52,334 nucleotides of DNA. It comes from an uncultured Porphyromonadaceae bacterium. Its GTDB lineage: Bacteria > Bacteroidota > Bacteroidia > Bacteroidales > Muribaculaceae. This document shows, in pieces, positions 34,001-43,385 of the stretch (its first letter is position 1; each line of letters starts with the position of its first letter). The stretch is taken from positions 1-52,334 of the forward strand of contig CALKRW010000022.1 of assembly GCA_937989585.1 (NCBI GenBank), read 5' to 3'. The position numbers were made by a program, and so were the translations under genes. The notes below the pieces were generated by a model. The model did not search any database. It saw only the letters and a list, made by a program, of their open reading frames with translations, and was not told where the DNA came from.

Positions 34001-34060
34001 ATGCACGAAAAACTACCATAATCCGGCAACAGACCCTCAAAAAGGTAGTTTTTCGTGCAT
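34001..34060. promoter_or_regulatory. 17-bp inverted repeat upstream of ATPase c
   Basis: ATGCACGAAAAACTACC (34001-34017) is repeated perfectly in inverted orientation at 34044-34060, with a 26-bp centre. The right arm ends 6 bp before the -33 element. It could be an operator or a terminator-like hairpin; no T-tract fits the plus strand well. Confidence 0.75.
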
Positions 34061-34066
34061 AAAATT

Positions 34067-34097
34067 TTTGCTATATCGTTTAGTTTCACTAACTTTG
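34067..34097 (+). promoter_or_regulatory. promoter of ATPase c
   Basis: TTTG (34067-34070), 19 bp, TAACTTTG (34090-34097): full consensus. ATG 34115 lies 17 nt beyond. Confidence 0.8.
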
Positions 34098-34114
34098 CGC
34101 CAAAATTGATAATC

Positions 34115-35548
34115 ATGCAACGTAAATTTATAGGAAGACAGCGAGAGTGTGATGAACTTAGACGATGTATGGAATCTGACAGGTCTGAGTTTGTGATTAT
34201 CTGTGGCCGAAGACGAATAGGAAAGACCTACCTTGTTGATAGTTTTTTTGGAGACCGGTTTGATTTTAAATTTGTCGGAGGACATAATCTCCGAATGCGC
34301 GAACAGTTACGTATTTTTTCGAAGGCTCTACGTAAATATTCTAAAAGGAAGTGGCCGGAATTTTCGAACTGGTTCGACGCTTTCGATGCCTTGGAGGAAT
34401 ATCTTGAGTCTCTGCCGGAAGAAAGAAAGAAATTGATTTTCATTGATGAGATGCCTTGGATGGATTCCAAACGCTCAAATTTTGTAAGCGCATTGGAAAA
34501 CTTCTGGAATGGCTGGGCAAACGGGAAATACAACGTGGTTCTTGTTGCGACAGGATCTGCAACATCCTGGATGGTGGACAAATTGTTGAAAAACAGAGGT
34601 GGACTGCACAACAGGATTACAAGACGACTATATCTTGCGCCCTTTACCTTGAAAGAAACCGAGCAATACCTTAAGATGAGGCGTACAGCCTGGGATAGAT
34701 ATGAAATATTGCAATGTTATATGGTTACAGGTGGTGTGCCATTCTATCTTGACCTCATGGAACCGAGAGAAACACTTGCCAGAAACATTGATAGACTGTG
34801 CTATGAGGAGAACGGTACATTGAGCAAGGAGTTTGACGAGTTATACAACGCGGTGTTTCCTGTTGCAGACGTCTATATATCAGTTGTAAGACTCCTCTCA
34901 GAACATAAGAGCGGCTTGACCCGCAAAGAGATTGGTGAACGCATTGGAACAAGTGGTGCCAACCTTACACGTATAATAAACAATCTCGTACAATGTAACT
35001 TTATTGGCAGGCGCGCCCAGTTTGGCAACAAGAAGAACGAGGCTATATACCGCCTAATAGATTTCTATACACTGTTCTATTTCAAGTTCATAGAAAAGAA
35101 TAATTCACTTGACTGCGCATGGTGGACACATCATCTAGATTCGAGTGGGATATCCGCATGGCAGGGTCTCACGTTTGAAATCATTTGCATGGAACACCAT
35201 CAGCAGATAAAAGATGCTCTCGGAATTTCGGGAATAGCGACATCAGTATCTACGTGGCGAAGTTATCCGGATCCAAAGAAAAATCTTCCAGGTGCGCAGA
35301 TTGATATGATAATTGAAAGGGCCGACCGCATGATTCATTTGTGCGAAATGAAATTTTCACAAAAAGCATACAATATCTCCGCCGATTACGAAAAAAAACT
35401 TCGCGACAGGATGTGGTTGTTTGACTTGAAAACAAAAAACAGTAAACCACTTGTCCATACTTTTGTAACGACCTTCGGTTTGGGGGAAGGCAAGCATCAT
35501 GGCATAGTACATAGCGAGGTCACAATGGATGACCTTTTTAACACATAA
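34115..35548 (+). CDS. ATP-binding protein, archaeal-ATPase/DUF234 type (ATPase c)
   Basis: 477 residues. It starts FIGRQRECDEL, a typical lead-in of the ATPase_2 family, with Walker A GRRRIGKT (31-38) and Walker B LIFIDEMPWMD. A winged helix follows at about 265-300 (LTRKEIGERIGTSGANLTRIINNL). The C-terminal DUF234-like domain ends in a PD-(D/E)xK-like motif (AQIDMIIERADRMIHLCEMKFS; D and ExK present). The -7 box lies downstream of an alternative ATG at 34055, so 34115 is the start. The gene is AT-rich, unlike the helicase before it, and lies between two copies of the helicase 3' end. Biological role unknown. Confidence 0.9.
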   Translation: MQRKFIGRQRECDELRRCMESDRSEFVIICGRRRIGKTYLVDSFFGDRFDFKFVGGHNLRMREQLRIFSKALRKYSKRKWPEFSNWFDAFDALEEYLESLPEERKKLIFIDEMPWMDSKRSNFVSALENFWNGWANGKYNVVLVATGSATSWMVDKLLKNRGGLHNRITRRLYLAPFTLKETEQYLKMRRTAWDRYEILQCYMVTGGVPFYLDLMEPRETLARNIDRLCYEENGTLSKEFDELYNAVFPVADVYISVVRLLSEHKSGLTRKEIGERIGTSGANLTRIINNLVQCNFIGRRAQFGNKKNEAIYRLIDFYTLFYFKFIEKNNSLDCAWWTHHLDSSGISAWQGLTFEIICMEHHQQIKDALGISGIATSVSTWRSYPDPKKNLPGAQIDMIIERADRMIHLCEMKFSQKAYNISADYEKKLRDRMWLFDLKTKNSKPLVHTFVTTFGLGEGKHHGIVHSEVTMDDLFNT

Positions 35549-35577
35549 GAATACATGCAGTCCTGCCCCAACACCCC

Positions 35578-35639
35578 CGGCGCCTTACCATCCTGGACAC
35601 CAGAACTACATTTTAAGTCATAGTTATGAGTGATGAAGT
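35578..35639. repeat. right copy of duplicated helicase 3' end
   Basis: It reads RRLTILDTRTTF and a stop in frame, then TAAGTCATAGTTA as in the left copy. No upstream helicase sequence is attached. A 13-bp perfect inverted repeat (TAAGTCATAGTTA 35614-35626 with 35653-35665) begins inside it; the left copy has a degenerate version of the same stem. Confidence 0.85.
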
Positions 35640-35739
35640 ACTTTGTAACTTGTAACTATGACTTATTACCTACATTGTCTTATTTTTTTCGCAAATTTAA
35701 TTTTTCAGTGCAATAGAGTTGGCTATCTATTTTTTTGCT

Positions 35740-35747
35740 TAAATTTG
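35740..35747 (+). promoter_or_regulatory. -7 box of the LRR protein gene
   Basis: TAAATTTG, 81 bp before the start codon. The -33 element is weak (TTGG at 35719-35722, 17 bp). Confidence 0.5.
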
Positions 35748-35828
35748 TGGTTATAGACTTCCTTTCGTAAGCCTATTCTTCTGGAGTGATAAACAATATA
35801 CGATAACAAATAAACTAATCCTATACCA

Positions 35829-36890
35829 ATGAAAAAATTCTTACTTTCTATGATTGTTGTCCTCCTCACGCAATCGGGAATCGCACGCGATTTCTCCTAC
35901 ACCTACGAGGGACAGACGCTCAAGTATTCCGTCATCGACGAAGCCGCCAAGACCTGCGAGGTGTCGGAAGAGAACAAAATTACCGGAGATTTAATCATTC
36001 CTTCCATTGCCAAGGATGGAGACAATGAATATACCGTCACCTTAATTGGTAAGTCTGCCTTCACCGAGTGCAGAGGACTGCTCTCGGTGACTATACCAAA
36101 CTCAGTCACATCAATCGGTGATCTTGCCTTCGATTGCTGCCGCAGCCTTACATCGGTGAATATCGGAAACTCTGTCACTTCTATCGGCGCTTTTTCCTTC
36201 AATGCGTGTAGCGGCCTCACATCGGTATCCATCCCCGATTCAGTTATCTCAATCGGTGATTATGCCTTCTCCAGTTGCCGTGGCCTTACCTCGATAACGA
36301 TCCCAAACTCTGTCACTTCAATCGGTGAGTCTGCCTTCTTCGAGTGCAGTGTCCTTACATCGGTGAATATCCCAAACTCCGTCACTTCAATCGGTGAGTC
36401 CGCCTTCGCCGATTGCAGCGGCCTCACTTCGGTGACAATACCAAACTCTGTCACCTCTATCGGTAAGTCTGCCTTCTTCGAATGCATCGGCCTCACCTCG
36501 GTAACTATCCCAAACTCTGTCACTTCAATCGGTTCTTATGCCTTCCAGTGGTGTTGTGGTCTTACCTCGGTAACCATCCCAAATTCAGTCACCTCAATCG
36601 GGGGGGCTTCCTTCGCGGGATGCAGTGGCCTCACAAAGGTTATATTTGGCAAATCTGTTAATCATATAGATTATAGTGCATTTTGGGAATGTAGTAAAAT
36701 AACTGATATTATTTGCATGGCTGAAAAGGTTCCAGACCTATACAACAAAGACGTATTCGCCAAAACTGTTTATGTCAACGCGACCTTACATGTACCGGGA
36801 GGCTCACTCAATGACTACAAGACCACGAGCCCATGGAGCCTATTTCTAAACATAGTCGGCGATGCAGAAGAGGCCGCCGGAAGTTATTGA
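35829..36890 (+). CDS. BspA-like leucine-rich repeat surface protein, frame-truncated
   Basis: 353 residues. Signal peptide (MKKFLLSMIVVLLTQSGIA), a short beta domain (FSYTYEGQTLKYSVIDEAAKTCEVS), then about nine 23-residue BspA-type repeats of the form LTSVTIPNSVTSIGxxAFxxC, and a closing segment (ATLHVPGGSLNDYKTTSPW). Such repeats form a solenoid used in adhesion. The frame stops at 36888-36890, but the adjacent frame carries the C-terminal sorting-type tail, so a 1-bp loss or 2-bp gain between about 36862 and 36888 has cut the tail off. The product is probably secreted to the periplasm but not anchored. Confidence 0.88.
   Translation: MKKFLLSMIVVLLTQSGIARDFSYTYEGQTLKYSVIDEAAKTCEVSEENKITGDLIIPSIAKDGDNEYTVTLIGKSAFTECRGLLSVTIPNSVTSIGDLAFDCCRSLTSVNIGNSVTSIGAFSFNACSGLTSVSIPDSVISIGDYAFSSCRGLTSITIPNSVTSIGESAFFECSVLTSVNIPNSVTSIGESAFADCSGLTSVTIPNSVTSIGKSAFFECIGLTSVTIPNSVTSIGSYAFQWCCGLTSVTIPNSVTSIGGASFAGCSGLTKVIFGKSVNHIDYSAFWECSKITDIICMAEKVPDLYNKDVFAKTVYVNATLHVPGGSLNDYKTTSPWSLFLNIVGDAEEAAGSY
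36060..36660. repeat. 69-bp LRR-coding repeats
   Basis: About nine tandem units of 69 bp encode the BspA-type repeats; several neighbours are nearly identical in DNA. A run of seven G (36600-36606) lies in the eighth unit, where the other units read CGGT. Confidence 0.9.
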
Positions 36891-37023
36891 ATCGGACGAC
36901 ATGAATATCGGTCAGCCTGTTGAGTATTACAGTCTGCAGGGCGTGAGAGTCGCCGAGCCGAAAAAAGGCGCGCTGTACCTCCGCAAACAGGGCAACAAAA
37001 CCGAGAAGATCATAATGCAGTAA
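36862..37023 (+). pseudogene. out-of-frame C-terminal tail of the LRR protein
   Basis: Frame from about 36862 reads PPEVIESDDMNIGQPVEYYS then LQGVRVAEPKKGALYLRKQG and onward to NKTEKIIMQ, stop 37021-37023. It is the same tail type as in the proteins at 24360 and 27386. It has no own start region and joins the LRR gene by one frameshift. Confidence 0.85.
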
Positions 37024-37057
37024 TCGAACATCAATAAACCAATAACAACCGATACCC

Positions 37058-37086
37058 AAAGCGGCGGCCCCTTCCCCGCCGCTTTT
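37058..37086 (+). terminator. terminator after the LRR gene
   Basis: AAAGCGGCGG pairs with CCGCCGCTTT around CCCCTTCC, followed by T and ATTGTTTT. From here to 37473 I see no convincing gene, only a TATCTTTG box (37385-37392). Confidence 0.85.
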
Positions 37087-37384
37087 ATTGTTTTAAATGG
37101 GTCAATTCATGATTTTTCAATGGGCCAATTGTCCTTTCCGCATTGATGTTATCGTCCGTTTGCATAAATCGTCTATAAAAATCATAACTGATAAGAATAG
37201 TGCAAATATTTTCTCCCAACAACTCAACCTGTCATGGAGATTCGACCGCCTTGACAATCCCGTAAGTGGACTGCCGAGTTGCCGATTCCTATGGATTATA
37301 TCCAAAAACAGCATAAAGCAAAAAAAATTTCGTGATTTTGCCAATCTATTCAGACGGGCCGGGGTGTTCGGCTTCGGGATGTTG

Positions 37385-37392
37385 TATCTTTG
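37385..37392 (+). promoter_or_regulatory. -7 box ahead of the 37474 gene
   Basis: TATCTTTG matches TAnnTTTG, 81 bp before the start codon; no -33 match seen. Confidence 0.4.
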
Positions 37393-37473
37393 TGCCTGGA
37401 AAGAGGCTTGGAATGTCGGTGTACGGCATTCCTATTGCTAATCGTTATCGCAAATTAATTTTAATCACGAACT

Positions 37474-37995
37474 ATGAAAAAGACACACATCCTGGTATCA
37501 TCACTGCTGATGGCGGTGACTGCCGCGTCGTGCCACAGCGCACGCACCGAAAAGACGCTAGACGAAGGCGTCTCACATTTCTCACATTCGTATCGTATGG
37601 AAATCCTTGACACGATCTTCGCCCGCTCGCGGCTGTCCCTCGACTGCCCCGAAATCATAATCCGTTTCCCCGGCGCGGATACGGCCGCCGATACTACGGC
37701 TACGCAACATGTACCCCTTCATACCGAGTCCTCTGCCGTTTCCAGGCTGATAAGTCCCGGCATACCCCGGTGTACGCATCCAGCCTCCATCCATATCCGT
37801 GCCCGGACCATGACCCTGGACGCCGCTACGCGTCGCGCCACAACCCTTGGCGTCACCCGCAGCGACAGCACCCGCACCTACAGCACCACGCGCTCAGACA
37901 CAGTCACCGCCCCCTCCCGGCACGGTCCCGGACGCCTGATATGGCTCCTGCTCATCGGCGCCGCCCTTTGCCTACTGCTCCGTCCCCGCAACTGA
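37474..37995 (+). CDS. small lipoprotein with C-terminal membrane segment, unknown
   Basis: 173 residues. The N-terminus MKKTHILVSSLLMAVTAASC ends in a lipobox cysteine. The middle is low-complexity, rich in Thr, Ala, Arg and Ser (TLDAATRRATTLGVTRSDST). A hydrophobic segment near the end (LIWLLLIGAALCLLL) is followed by RPRN, a possible membrane anchor with positive residues after it. A lipid anchor plus a C-terminal span is unusual. No family recognised. The GC-rich codon use fits the core genome. Confidence 0.6.
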   Translation: MKKTHILVSSLLMAVTAASCHSARTEKTLDEGVSHFSHSYRMEILDTIFARSRLSLDCPEIIIRFPGADTAADTTATQHVPLHTESSAVSRLISPGIPRCTHPASIHIRARTMTLDAATRRATTLGVTRSDSTRTYSTTRSDTVTAPSRHGPGRLIWLLLIGAALCLLLRPRN

Positions 37996-38079
37996 CCCCT
38001 CCGCCGCCGATAATCCGTCCCTTCGGAAAAACGCCCGATACAGCCAGCATATGGCTCAATACCTCAGGCTCGTCGAAGT

Positions 38080-39234
38080 TTATCGTGACCGGTAATTCAG
38101 GATTGACACCCCGTTGATGTCCGGCATCTCCTCGCCCGAATATATCACGGCCTTCTTGCCAGCCAGATTTGGGAAAGCGGTTTCAAAATTTTTCAACCCT
38201 TTTATAAAATCCGGATGAAAAGTAGACGATGACTTGATTTCGTAGCAGTCATACACGCTTCCTTTTTTCACCAGAAGGTCCACCTCGTTGCCATTCGAAT
38301 CGCGATAGAAATAGAGTCCGCCGTTAACGCCACTGTTATATGAATCCTTCAGATGCTCCATGATGACCATATTTTCAAACAAATGTCCGCGCATCTTGTC
38401 AAGATTAAGCGTCTGAGGCGAATCGATCTCAAGCAGGTAACTTGCCAGTCCACAATCGGTAAAGTAAATCTTGGGACTTTTGGTCAGGCGTTTGCGTGTA
38501 TTTGTGAAGAACGGTGGTAGCAAATATATCAGATATGAAGCCTGTAGCACTGAAAGCCATGAATTGACTGTATTTACTGACACACCCAGTTCATTCGACA
38601 ATTCGGATGCATTGAAAATACTTCCTATGCGCGCGGCACAAAGTCTTACGAAACGCTGAAATTTGTCGAGGTCCTTTATTGCCAGCACATTTCTTACATC
38701 ACGTTCGATATACGTCTTGACATAATTCGGATAAAGCAGTTTGGGAATGTTTTTGCCACTCCAGACTGCAGGATAGAAACCCTTGTACAGGATTTCATCG
38801 AGGCTCATTCCTGCATCGATTCCAGATATTTCGGTCAAGGACAATGGCAGAAGTTCAAAAACTGCCGAACGGCCGGCCAACGACTGCGTAATATTATGCA
38901 GAAGCGAAAACTGGGAACTACCGGTAAGATAAAATTTTCGTTCCGGATTCTCGTCCACAATTTCCTGCAGGTACGACAGAAGTTGTGGAACATTCTGCAC
39001 CTCGTCCAAGATTACCCCGTCATGGAACTGAGCCAGAAAACCTTTTGGGTCCAGTGTTACTGCTTGCCTTATGTCAAGATTCTCCAGTGAGTAATACGGA
39101 ACGTTACCGAACAGGTGACGCAGAAGGGTTGATTTTCCCGACTGACGTGGACCGGTCAGTGTCACAATCGGAAAAAATTGTGACGCTTCGGTTATGGCAT
39201 CAGCCATTGTGCGTGGAATAAACGAGTCGTTCAT
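38080..39234 (-). CDS. AAA ATPase, AAA_14/DUF4143 type (ATPase d)
   Basis: 384 residues. Walker A GPRQSGKS (28-35), Walker B GVILDEVQNVP, and YLTGSSQFSLL. The DUF4143 part includes YVKTYIERDVRNVLAI, a winged-helix-like segment (NASELSNELGVSVNTVNSWLSVLQASYLIYLLPPF) and PKIYFTDCGLASYLL. The C-terminal PD-(D/E)xK-like motif looks intact: EVDLLVKKG then YEIKSSSTF (ExK). It lies convergent with the 37474 gene and downstream of galM on the same strand, with its own promoter. Two long palindromes lie at and upstream of the promoter. Function unknown. Confidence 0.92.
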   Translation of the reverse strand: MNDSFIPRTMADAITEASQFFPIVTLTGPRQSGKSTLLRHLFGNVPYYSLENLDIRQAVTLDPKGFLAQFHDGVILDEVQNVPQLLSYLQEIVDENPERKFYLTGSSQFSLLHNITQSLAGRSAVFELLPLSLTEISGIDAGMSLDEILYKGFYPAVWSGKNIPKLLYPNYVKTYIERDVRNVLAIKDLDKFQRFVRLCAARIGSIFNASELSNELGVSVNTVNSWLSVLQASYLIYLLPPFFTNTRKRLTKSPKIYFTDCGLASYLLEIDSPQTLNLDKMRGHLFENMVIMEHLKDSYNSGVNGGLYFYRDSNGNEVDLLVKKGSVYDCYEIKSSSTFHPDFIKGLKNFETAFPNLAGKKAVIYSGEEMPDINGVSILNYRSR

Positions 39235-39243
39235 AATATTGAA

Positions 39244-39280
39244 TTATGCAAATTTTCAGTGCCACTGCAAATTTACATAA
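39244..39280. promoter_or_regulatory. palindromic operator 1 of ATPase d
   Basis: Arms of 17 bp around GCC; 15 of 17 positions pair. It contains the -7 box of the gene and lies 10 bp before the start codon. Confidence 0.8.
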
Positions 39281-39299
39281 ATTCTCTTGCTTCACCAAA
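39268..39299 (-). promoter_or_regulatory. promoter of ATPase d
   Basis: Minus strand TAAATTTG (39268-39275), 20-bp spacer, TTTG (39296-39299): full consensus, with the -7 box inside operator 1. Confidence 0.8.
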
Positions 39300-39393
39300 T
39301 ACAAATTAATAACTGACGTTCTGAGGCCAATCGTACCTGTTGTTAAGGAGAAATAGACGCAGTCGCTAGGAAACGTCGCTTCTGCCATACTAT

Positions 39394-39430
39394 TTATGCA
39401 AATTTTCAGTATCACTGAAAATTTGCATAA
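39394..39430. promoter_or_regulatory. palindromic operator 2 of ATPase d
   Basis: TTATGCAAATTTTCAGT, ATC, then its perfect complement: 17 of 17 pairs. Same left arm as operator 1, 150 bp further upstream. The sequence between the two shows no gene. Confidence 0.8.
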
Positions 39431-39493
39431 CACTCTCTTCCATACATGTAATCAATATCTTACCATTGATTATTGGCGGGGGTGCGGAGATGG

Positions 39494-40590
39494 TCAGGGG
39501 GTGGTGAAGTGGAAGGTGATGTGGCGGAGGTAGGGTTGGGCGGGGCGGATGAGGGGGGAGGGGGAGGCGGGGGGATTGGGGGCGTCGGGGAAGTCCTGAC
39601 ATTCGATGGCGATGCCGTCGTAGTCGCTGTACGCACGTCCCGATTTGCTGGCGGGGCCTCCGGCGAGCCAGTTGCCGGTGTAGACCTGGACGCCGGGCTG
39701 GTCGGAACTTACGGTGAGGGTACGGCCTGTGGTTTCGTCGTGCAACACGGCTACGGGACGGACGGTGTCACATCCGGTCGGGTTTGCCTCTCGGCACGAG
39801 TCATGGCTATTGTCGCATTTACCGGGCCTGGGGGAGGCGACCCAGCATGAGTCGTAGCCCTTGCCGTTGCGGAGGGCGGGAAAGTCATCGCGGATACGCT
39901 CGCCGAGGCGGTGGGGCGCGGTGAAGTCCATGGGGGTTCCTGCCACCGGGGCGATGGTTCCGTCGGGGATGAGGGTCTCGTCGGTCGGCAGATAGTGTGT
40001 GGCGAACAGGCGCAGGCTGTGGTCGAGGACGCTGCCCGAGTCGTGGCCCCGGAGATTCCAGTAGGTGTGGTTGGTGAGGTTCACGACGGTTGCGGCATCG
40101 CACTCGGCGCGGAGTTCGATGCCGAGGCGGCAGTCGTCGGTCCATGTGAAGGTGGCGCGGACGTCGAGCGCGCCGGGATAGTTGGCGTCGCCGTCGGGCG
40201 AGTGGAGGCTCATGACCACGGTGTTGCCCGATGCGCTGTCAAGGTTCCAGATGCGGTTCTGGAAGCCTTCCGGGCCGCCATGCAGGGCGTTCGGGCCGTT
40301 GTTTGTCTCGAGTTGGTACTCGCGGCCCTCGACCGTGAGGTGTCCGCGCGCGATGCGGTTGGCGTAGCGGCCCGGACACTTGCCCATGCACGAGCCGTCG
40401 CAGATGTAGTCGGCGGGGTCGGCGTAGCCCAAAGCCACGTCGCCGAGTGTGCCGTCGCGGTCGGGGACAAGGACCTCGAGGATGCCTGCGCCGAGAGTGC
40501 TTAGGACAACGCGGGCGCCCGAGGCGTTGGTGAGGGTGAGCAGTGTTATGCGTCCGCGAGGGGTGTCGCGGAATGAGGTGCTGAGCGTGT

Positions 40591-40594
<4 letters not shown>
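39494..40594 (-). CDS. galM: aldose 1-epimerase (galactose mutarotase)
   Basis: 366 residues from ATG 40594. It interconverts alpha and beta anomers of galactose or glucose. Substrate-site motifs: GRYANRIARG, NNGPNALHGG (first catalytic-type histidine), VNLTNHTYWNLRG (catalytic histidine) and GIAIECQDFPDAPN (catalytic glutamate). Between about 265 and 300 there is an extra Cys-containing stretch (GKCDNSHDSCREANPTGC). The ATG overlaps the galK stop (ATGA), so the two genes are translationally coupled. No sugar permease is adjacent. Confidence 0.93.
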
Positions 40595-41733
<1,139 letters not shown>

Positions 41734-41798
41734 GTTATCGGATGTGAGGTAAGTCGTTCAGATTGGCCCGTGGAAATAGGGCGCTATGCTTGCGTGTG

Positions 41799-41806
41799 CA
41801 AAGATA
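41799..41806 (-). promoter_or_regulatory. -7 box of galK-galM
   Basis: Minus strand TATCTTTG, about 66 bp before the galK start. No clear -33 element. It suggests galKM is separate from the thiamin operon. Confidence 0.5.
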
Positions 41807-41843
41807 GCGAAAGTTTGCGGAAAAGCGATGGCCGTGCGGTGCT

Positions 41844-42665
41844 TCAGTGCCAGAGGGCGTGGAAATGGTGTACCGGACCGTGGCCCTGGCCAATGCTGTA
41901 TTCCGAGCCGGCGGCGATGGCGGCGGCGATATAGTCCTTGGCGCGTGTGACGGCGGTGTCGAGGTCAGCGCCTCGGGCGAGCCATGCGGCTATGGCCGAC
42001 GAGAGCGTGCATCCCGTGCCGTGGGTGTTCACCGTGTCGACGCGGGGTGAGGACAGACGCGAGACGCGGCCCGTCTCGGCGTTGTAGAAAATGTCGGTGA
42101 GCATGTCGTTCTCGAGGTGTCCGGCCTTGAGCATGACCGACACGCGTGAGTCGGGCCAGAGCGCGGAGAGCGCGCGGGCGGCGTCCTCCAGTTGGTCCTG
42201 ACGCGAGATCTCGCTGCCGAGAAGCATCGATGCCTCGGGAAGGTTGGGGGTGATGATGCGGCAGTAGGGGATGAGTTCGTCGCGCAGCGTGCCTACGGCC
42301 TCCGGTTCGAGCAGGGGATCGCCGGATGTCGCGACCATCACAGGGTCGAGGACGATGTCGCGCACGTCGGGGAACTCGCGTAGCGTGGCGAGGACGGTGC
42401 GGATGAGCGAGGAACTGTGCAGCATGCCGATCTTGACGGCGTCGGTGCCGATGTCGCCGATGACCGAGCGTATCTGTCCGGCTACGAAACTGTCCGGCAC
42501 GGGATGGACGCCGTAGACGCCGCGGGTGTTCTCGTCGACGACGGCGACAATGGCTGTGGTTCCGAACACGCCGAGTGCCGAGAAGGTCTTGAGGTCGGCC
42601 TGGAGGCCTGCGCCTCCCGAGGGGTCGGAGCCTGCGATGGTGAGTGCCCTGTAGTATGTTTTCAT
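41844..42665 (-). CDS. thiD: hydroxymethylpyrimidine/phosphomethylpyrimidine kinase
   Basis: 273 residues, ribokinase-like fold. It phosphorylates HMP and HMP-P to HMP-PP for thiamin phosphate synthesis. Motifs: ALTIAGSDPSGGAGLQADLKTF at the N-terminus (substrate site), VLDPVMVATSGDPLL, and NTHGTGCTLSSAIAA with the catalytic GTGC. It is the last gene of the thiamin operon, 55 bp after tenA. Because thiC is absent, its HMP-P or HMP must come from elsewhere or from salvage. Confidence 0.95.
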   Translation of the reverse strand: MKTYYRALTIAGSDPSGGAGLQADLKTFSALGVFGTTAIVAVVDENTRGVYGVHPVPDSFVAGQIRSVIGDIGTDAVKIGMLHSSSLIRTVLATLREFPDVRDIVLDPVMVATSGDPLLEPEAVGTLRDELIPYCRIITPNLPEASMLLGSEISRQDQLEDAARALSALWPDSRVSVMLKAGHLENDMLTDIFYNAETGRVSRLSSPRVDTVNTHGTGCTLSSAIAAWLARGADLDTAVTRAKDYIAAAIAAGSEYSIGQGHGPVHHFHALWH

Positions 42666-42720
42666 CTTTGTTTTGGGTTCGGGTTGGGGTTAGTCTTGAG
42701 TATTGGTCAGGGGGAGGTGG

Positions 42721-43377
42721 TCAGCGTATCGGCTCGGGCCAGCGGATGTCCGTGTATGCGCCGTGCCAGAAGAGCCACTCCATGCGTGTGGCCTCGACGA
42801 AGACGCGGGTCATCATGTCGCGTACCTCAGGCGATGCGTTCTCGGCGAAGCGGTCACAGATGGCGATGGCGCGGTCGTTCGATGCGTCGAAAGCGGGGTC
42901 GGAATAGGTCTCGATCCACTGCGAGTAGGGATTGCCGGGCTTCATGTTGGCGGCGATGTGCTTGCCTACGCGCAGGTAGACCCAGAAGCAGGGCAGCACG
43001 GCGGCAGCCTCCACCTCGACGGGCGCGGTGGCCTGGGCCGAGAGCATCGAGGTGTAGAACAGGCATGCGGGCGACATCTCCGGCGGAAGTTCGGAGATGT
43101 ACATCGAGTGGAGCGCGCGCTCCACCTCGACGCCGTCCTTGGCGAAGTCGAGGAATGCGGCTGTCAGCGCCGGGTCGGAGCAGCGTGAGGCGATGTGGGC
43201 GAGGACCTTGCAGTAGTTGGCGATGTAGAGGCTGTCCTGGCCGATGTAGCGGCGGAAGATGTCGCCGTCGAGTGTTCCGTCGGCGAGTTGGCGGACGAAG
43301 GGCAGGTCGAGGATGGCGCGGTAGATGTGCTCGGCCTTGCGCCATGCCTGCTGTGACCAGAGTTCGGTATTTGCCAT
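42721..43377 (-). CDS. tenA: TenA family thiaminase II (aminopyrimidine hydrolase)
   Basis: 218 residues from ATG 43377 (MANTELWSQQAWRKAEHIY). All-helical haem-oxygenase-like fold. TenA cleaves or salvages degraded thiamin to give HMP. Seen: GTLDGDIFRRYIGQDSLYIANYCKVLAHIAS with the conserved D/Y pocket, the cysteine in SPACLFYTSML, YSQWIETYSDPAF, and a C-terminal MEWLFWHGAY with the acidic residue (E) near the active site. Its place between a methyltransferase gene and thiD fits HMP salvage followed by phosphorylation. Confidence 0.92.
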   Translation of the reverse strand: MANTELWSQQAWRKAEHIYRAILDLPFVRQLADGTLDGDIFRRYIGQDSLYIANYCKVLAHIASRCSDPALTAAFLDFAKDGVEVERALHSMYISELPPEMSPACLFYTSMLSAQATAPVEVEAAAVLPCFWVYLRVGKHIAANMKPGNPYSQWIETYSDPAFDASNDRAIAICDRFAENASPEVRDMMTRVFVEATRMEWLFWHGAYTDIRWPEPIR

Positions 43378-43385
43378 GGCCGGAT

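Noticed and set aside
34055..34114. Upstream ATG as the start of ATPase c
   Set aside because: It lies upstream of the full-consensus -7 box and inside the inverted repeat; the 34115 start gives the family N-terminus.
35614..35665. 13-bp inverted repeat as a transposon end
   Set aside because: A degenerate version of the same stem follows the intact helicase gene at 33889-33930, so it belongs to the helicase 3' region, probably its terminator.
37097..37441. Open frame of 114 codons between the LRR gene and the 37474 lipoprotein
   Set aside because: No family features, no fitting promoter; composition looks non-coding, and a -7 box of the next gene lies inside it.
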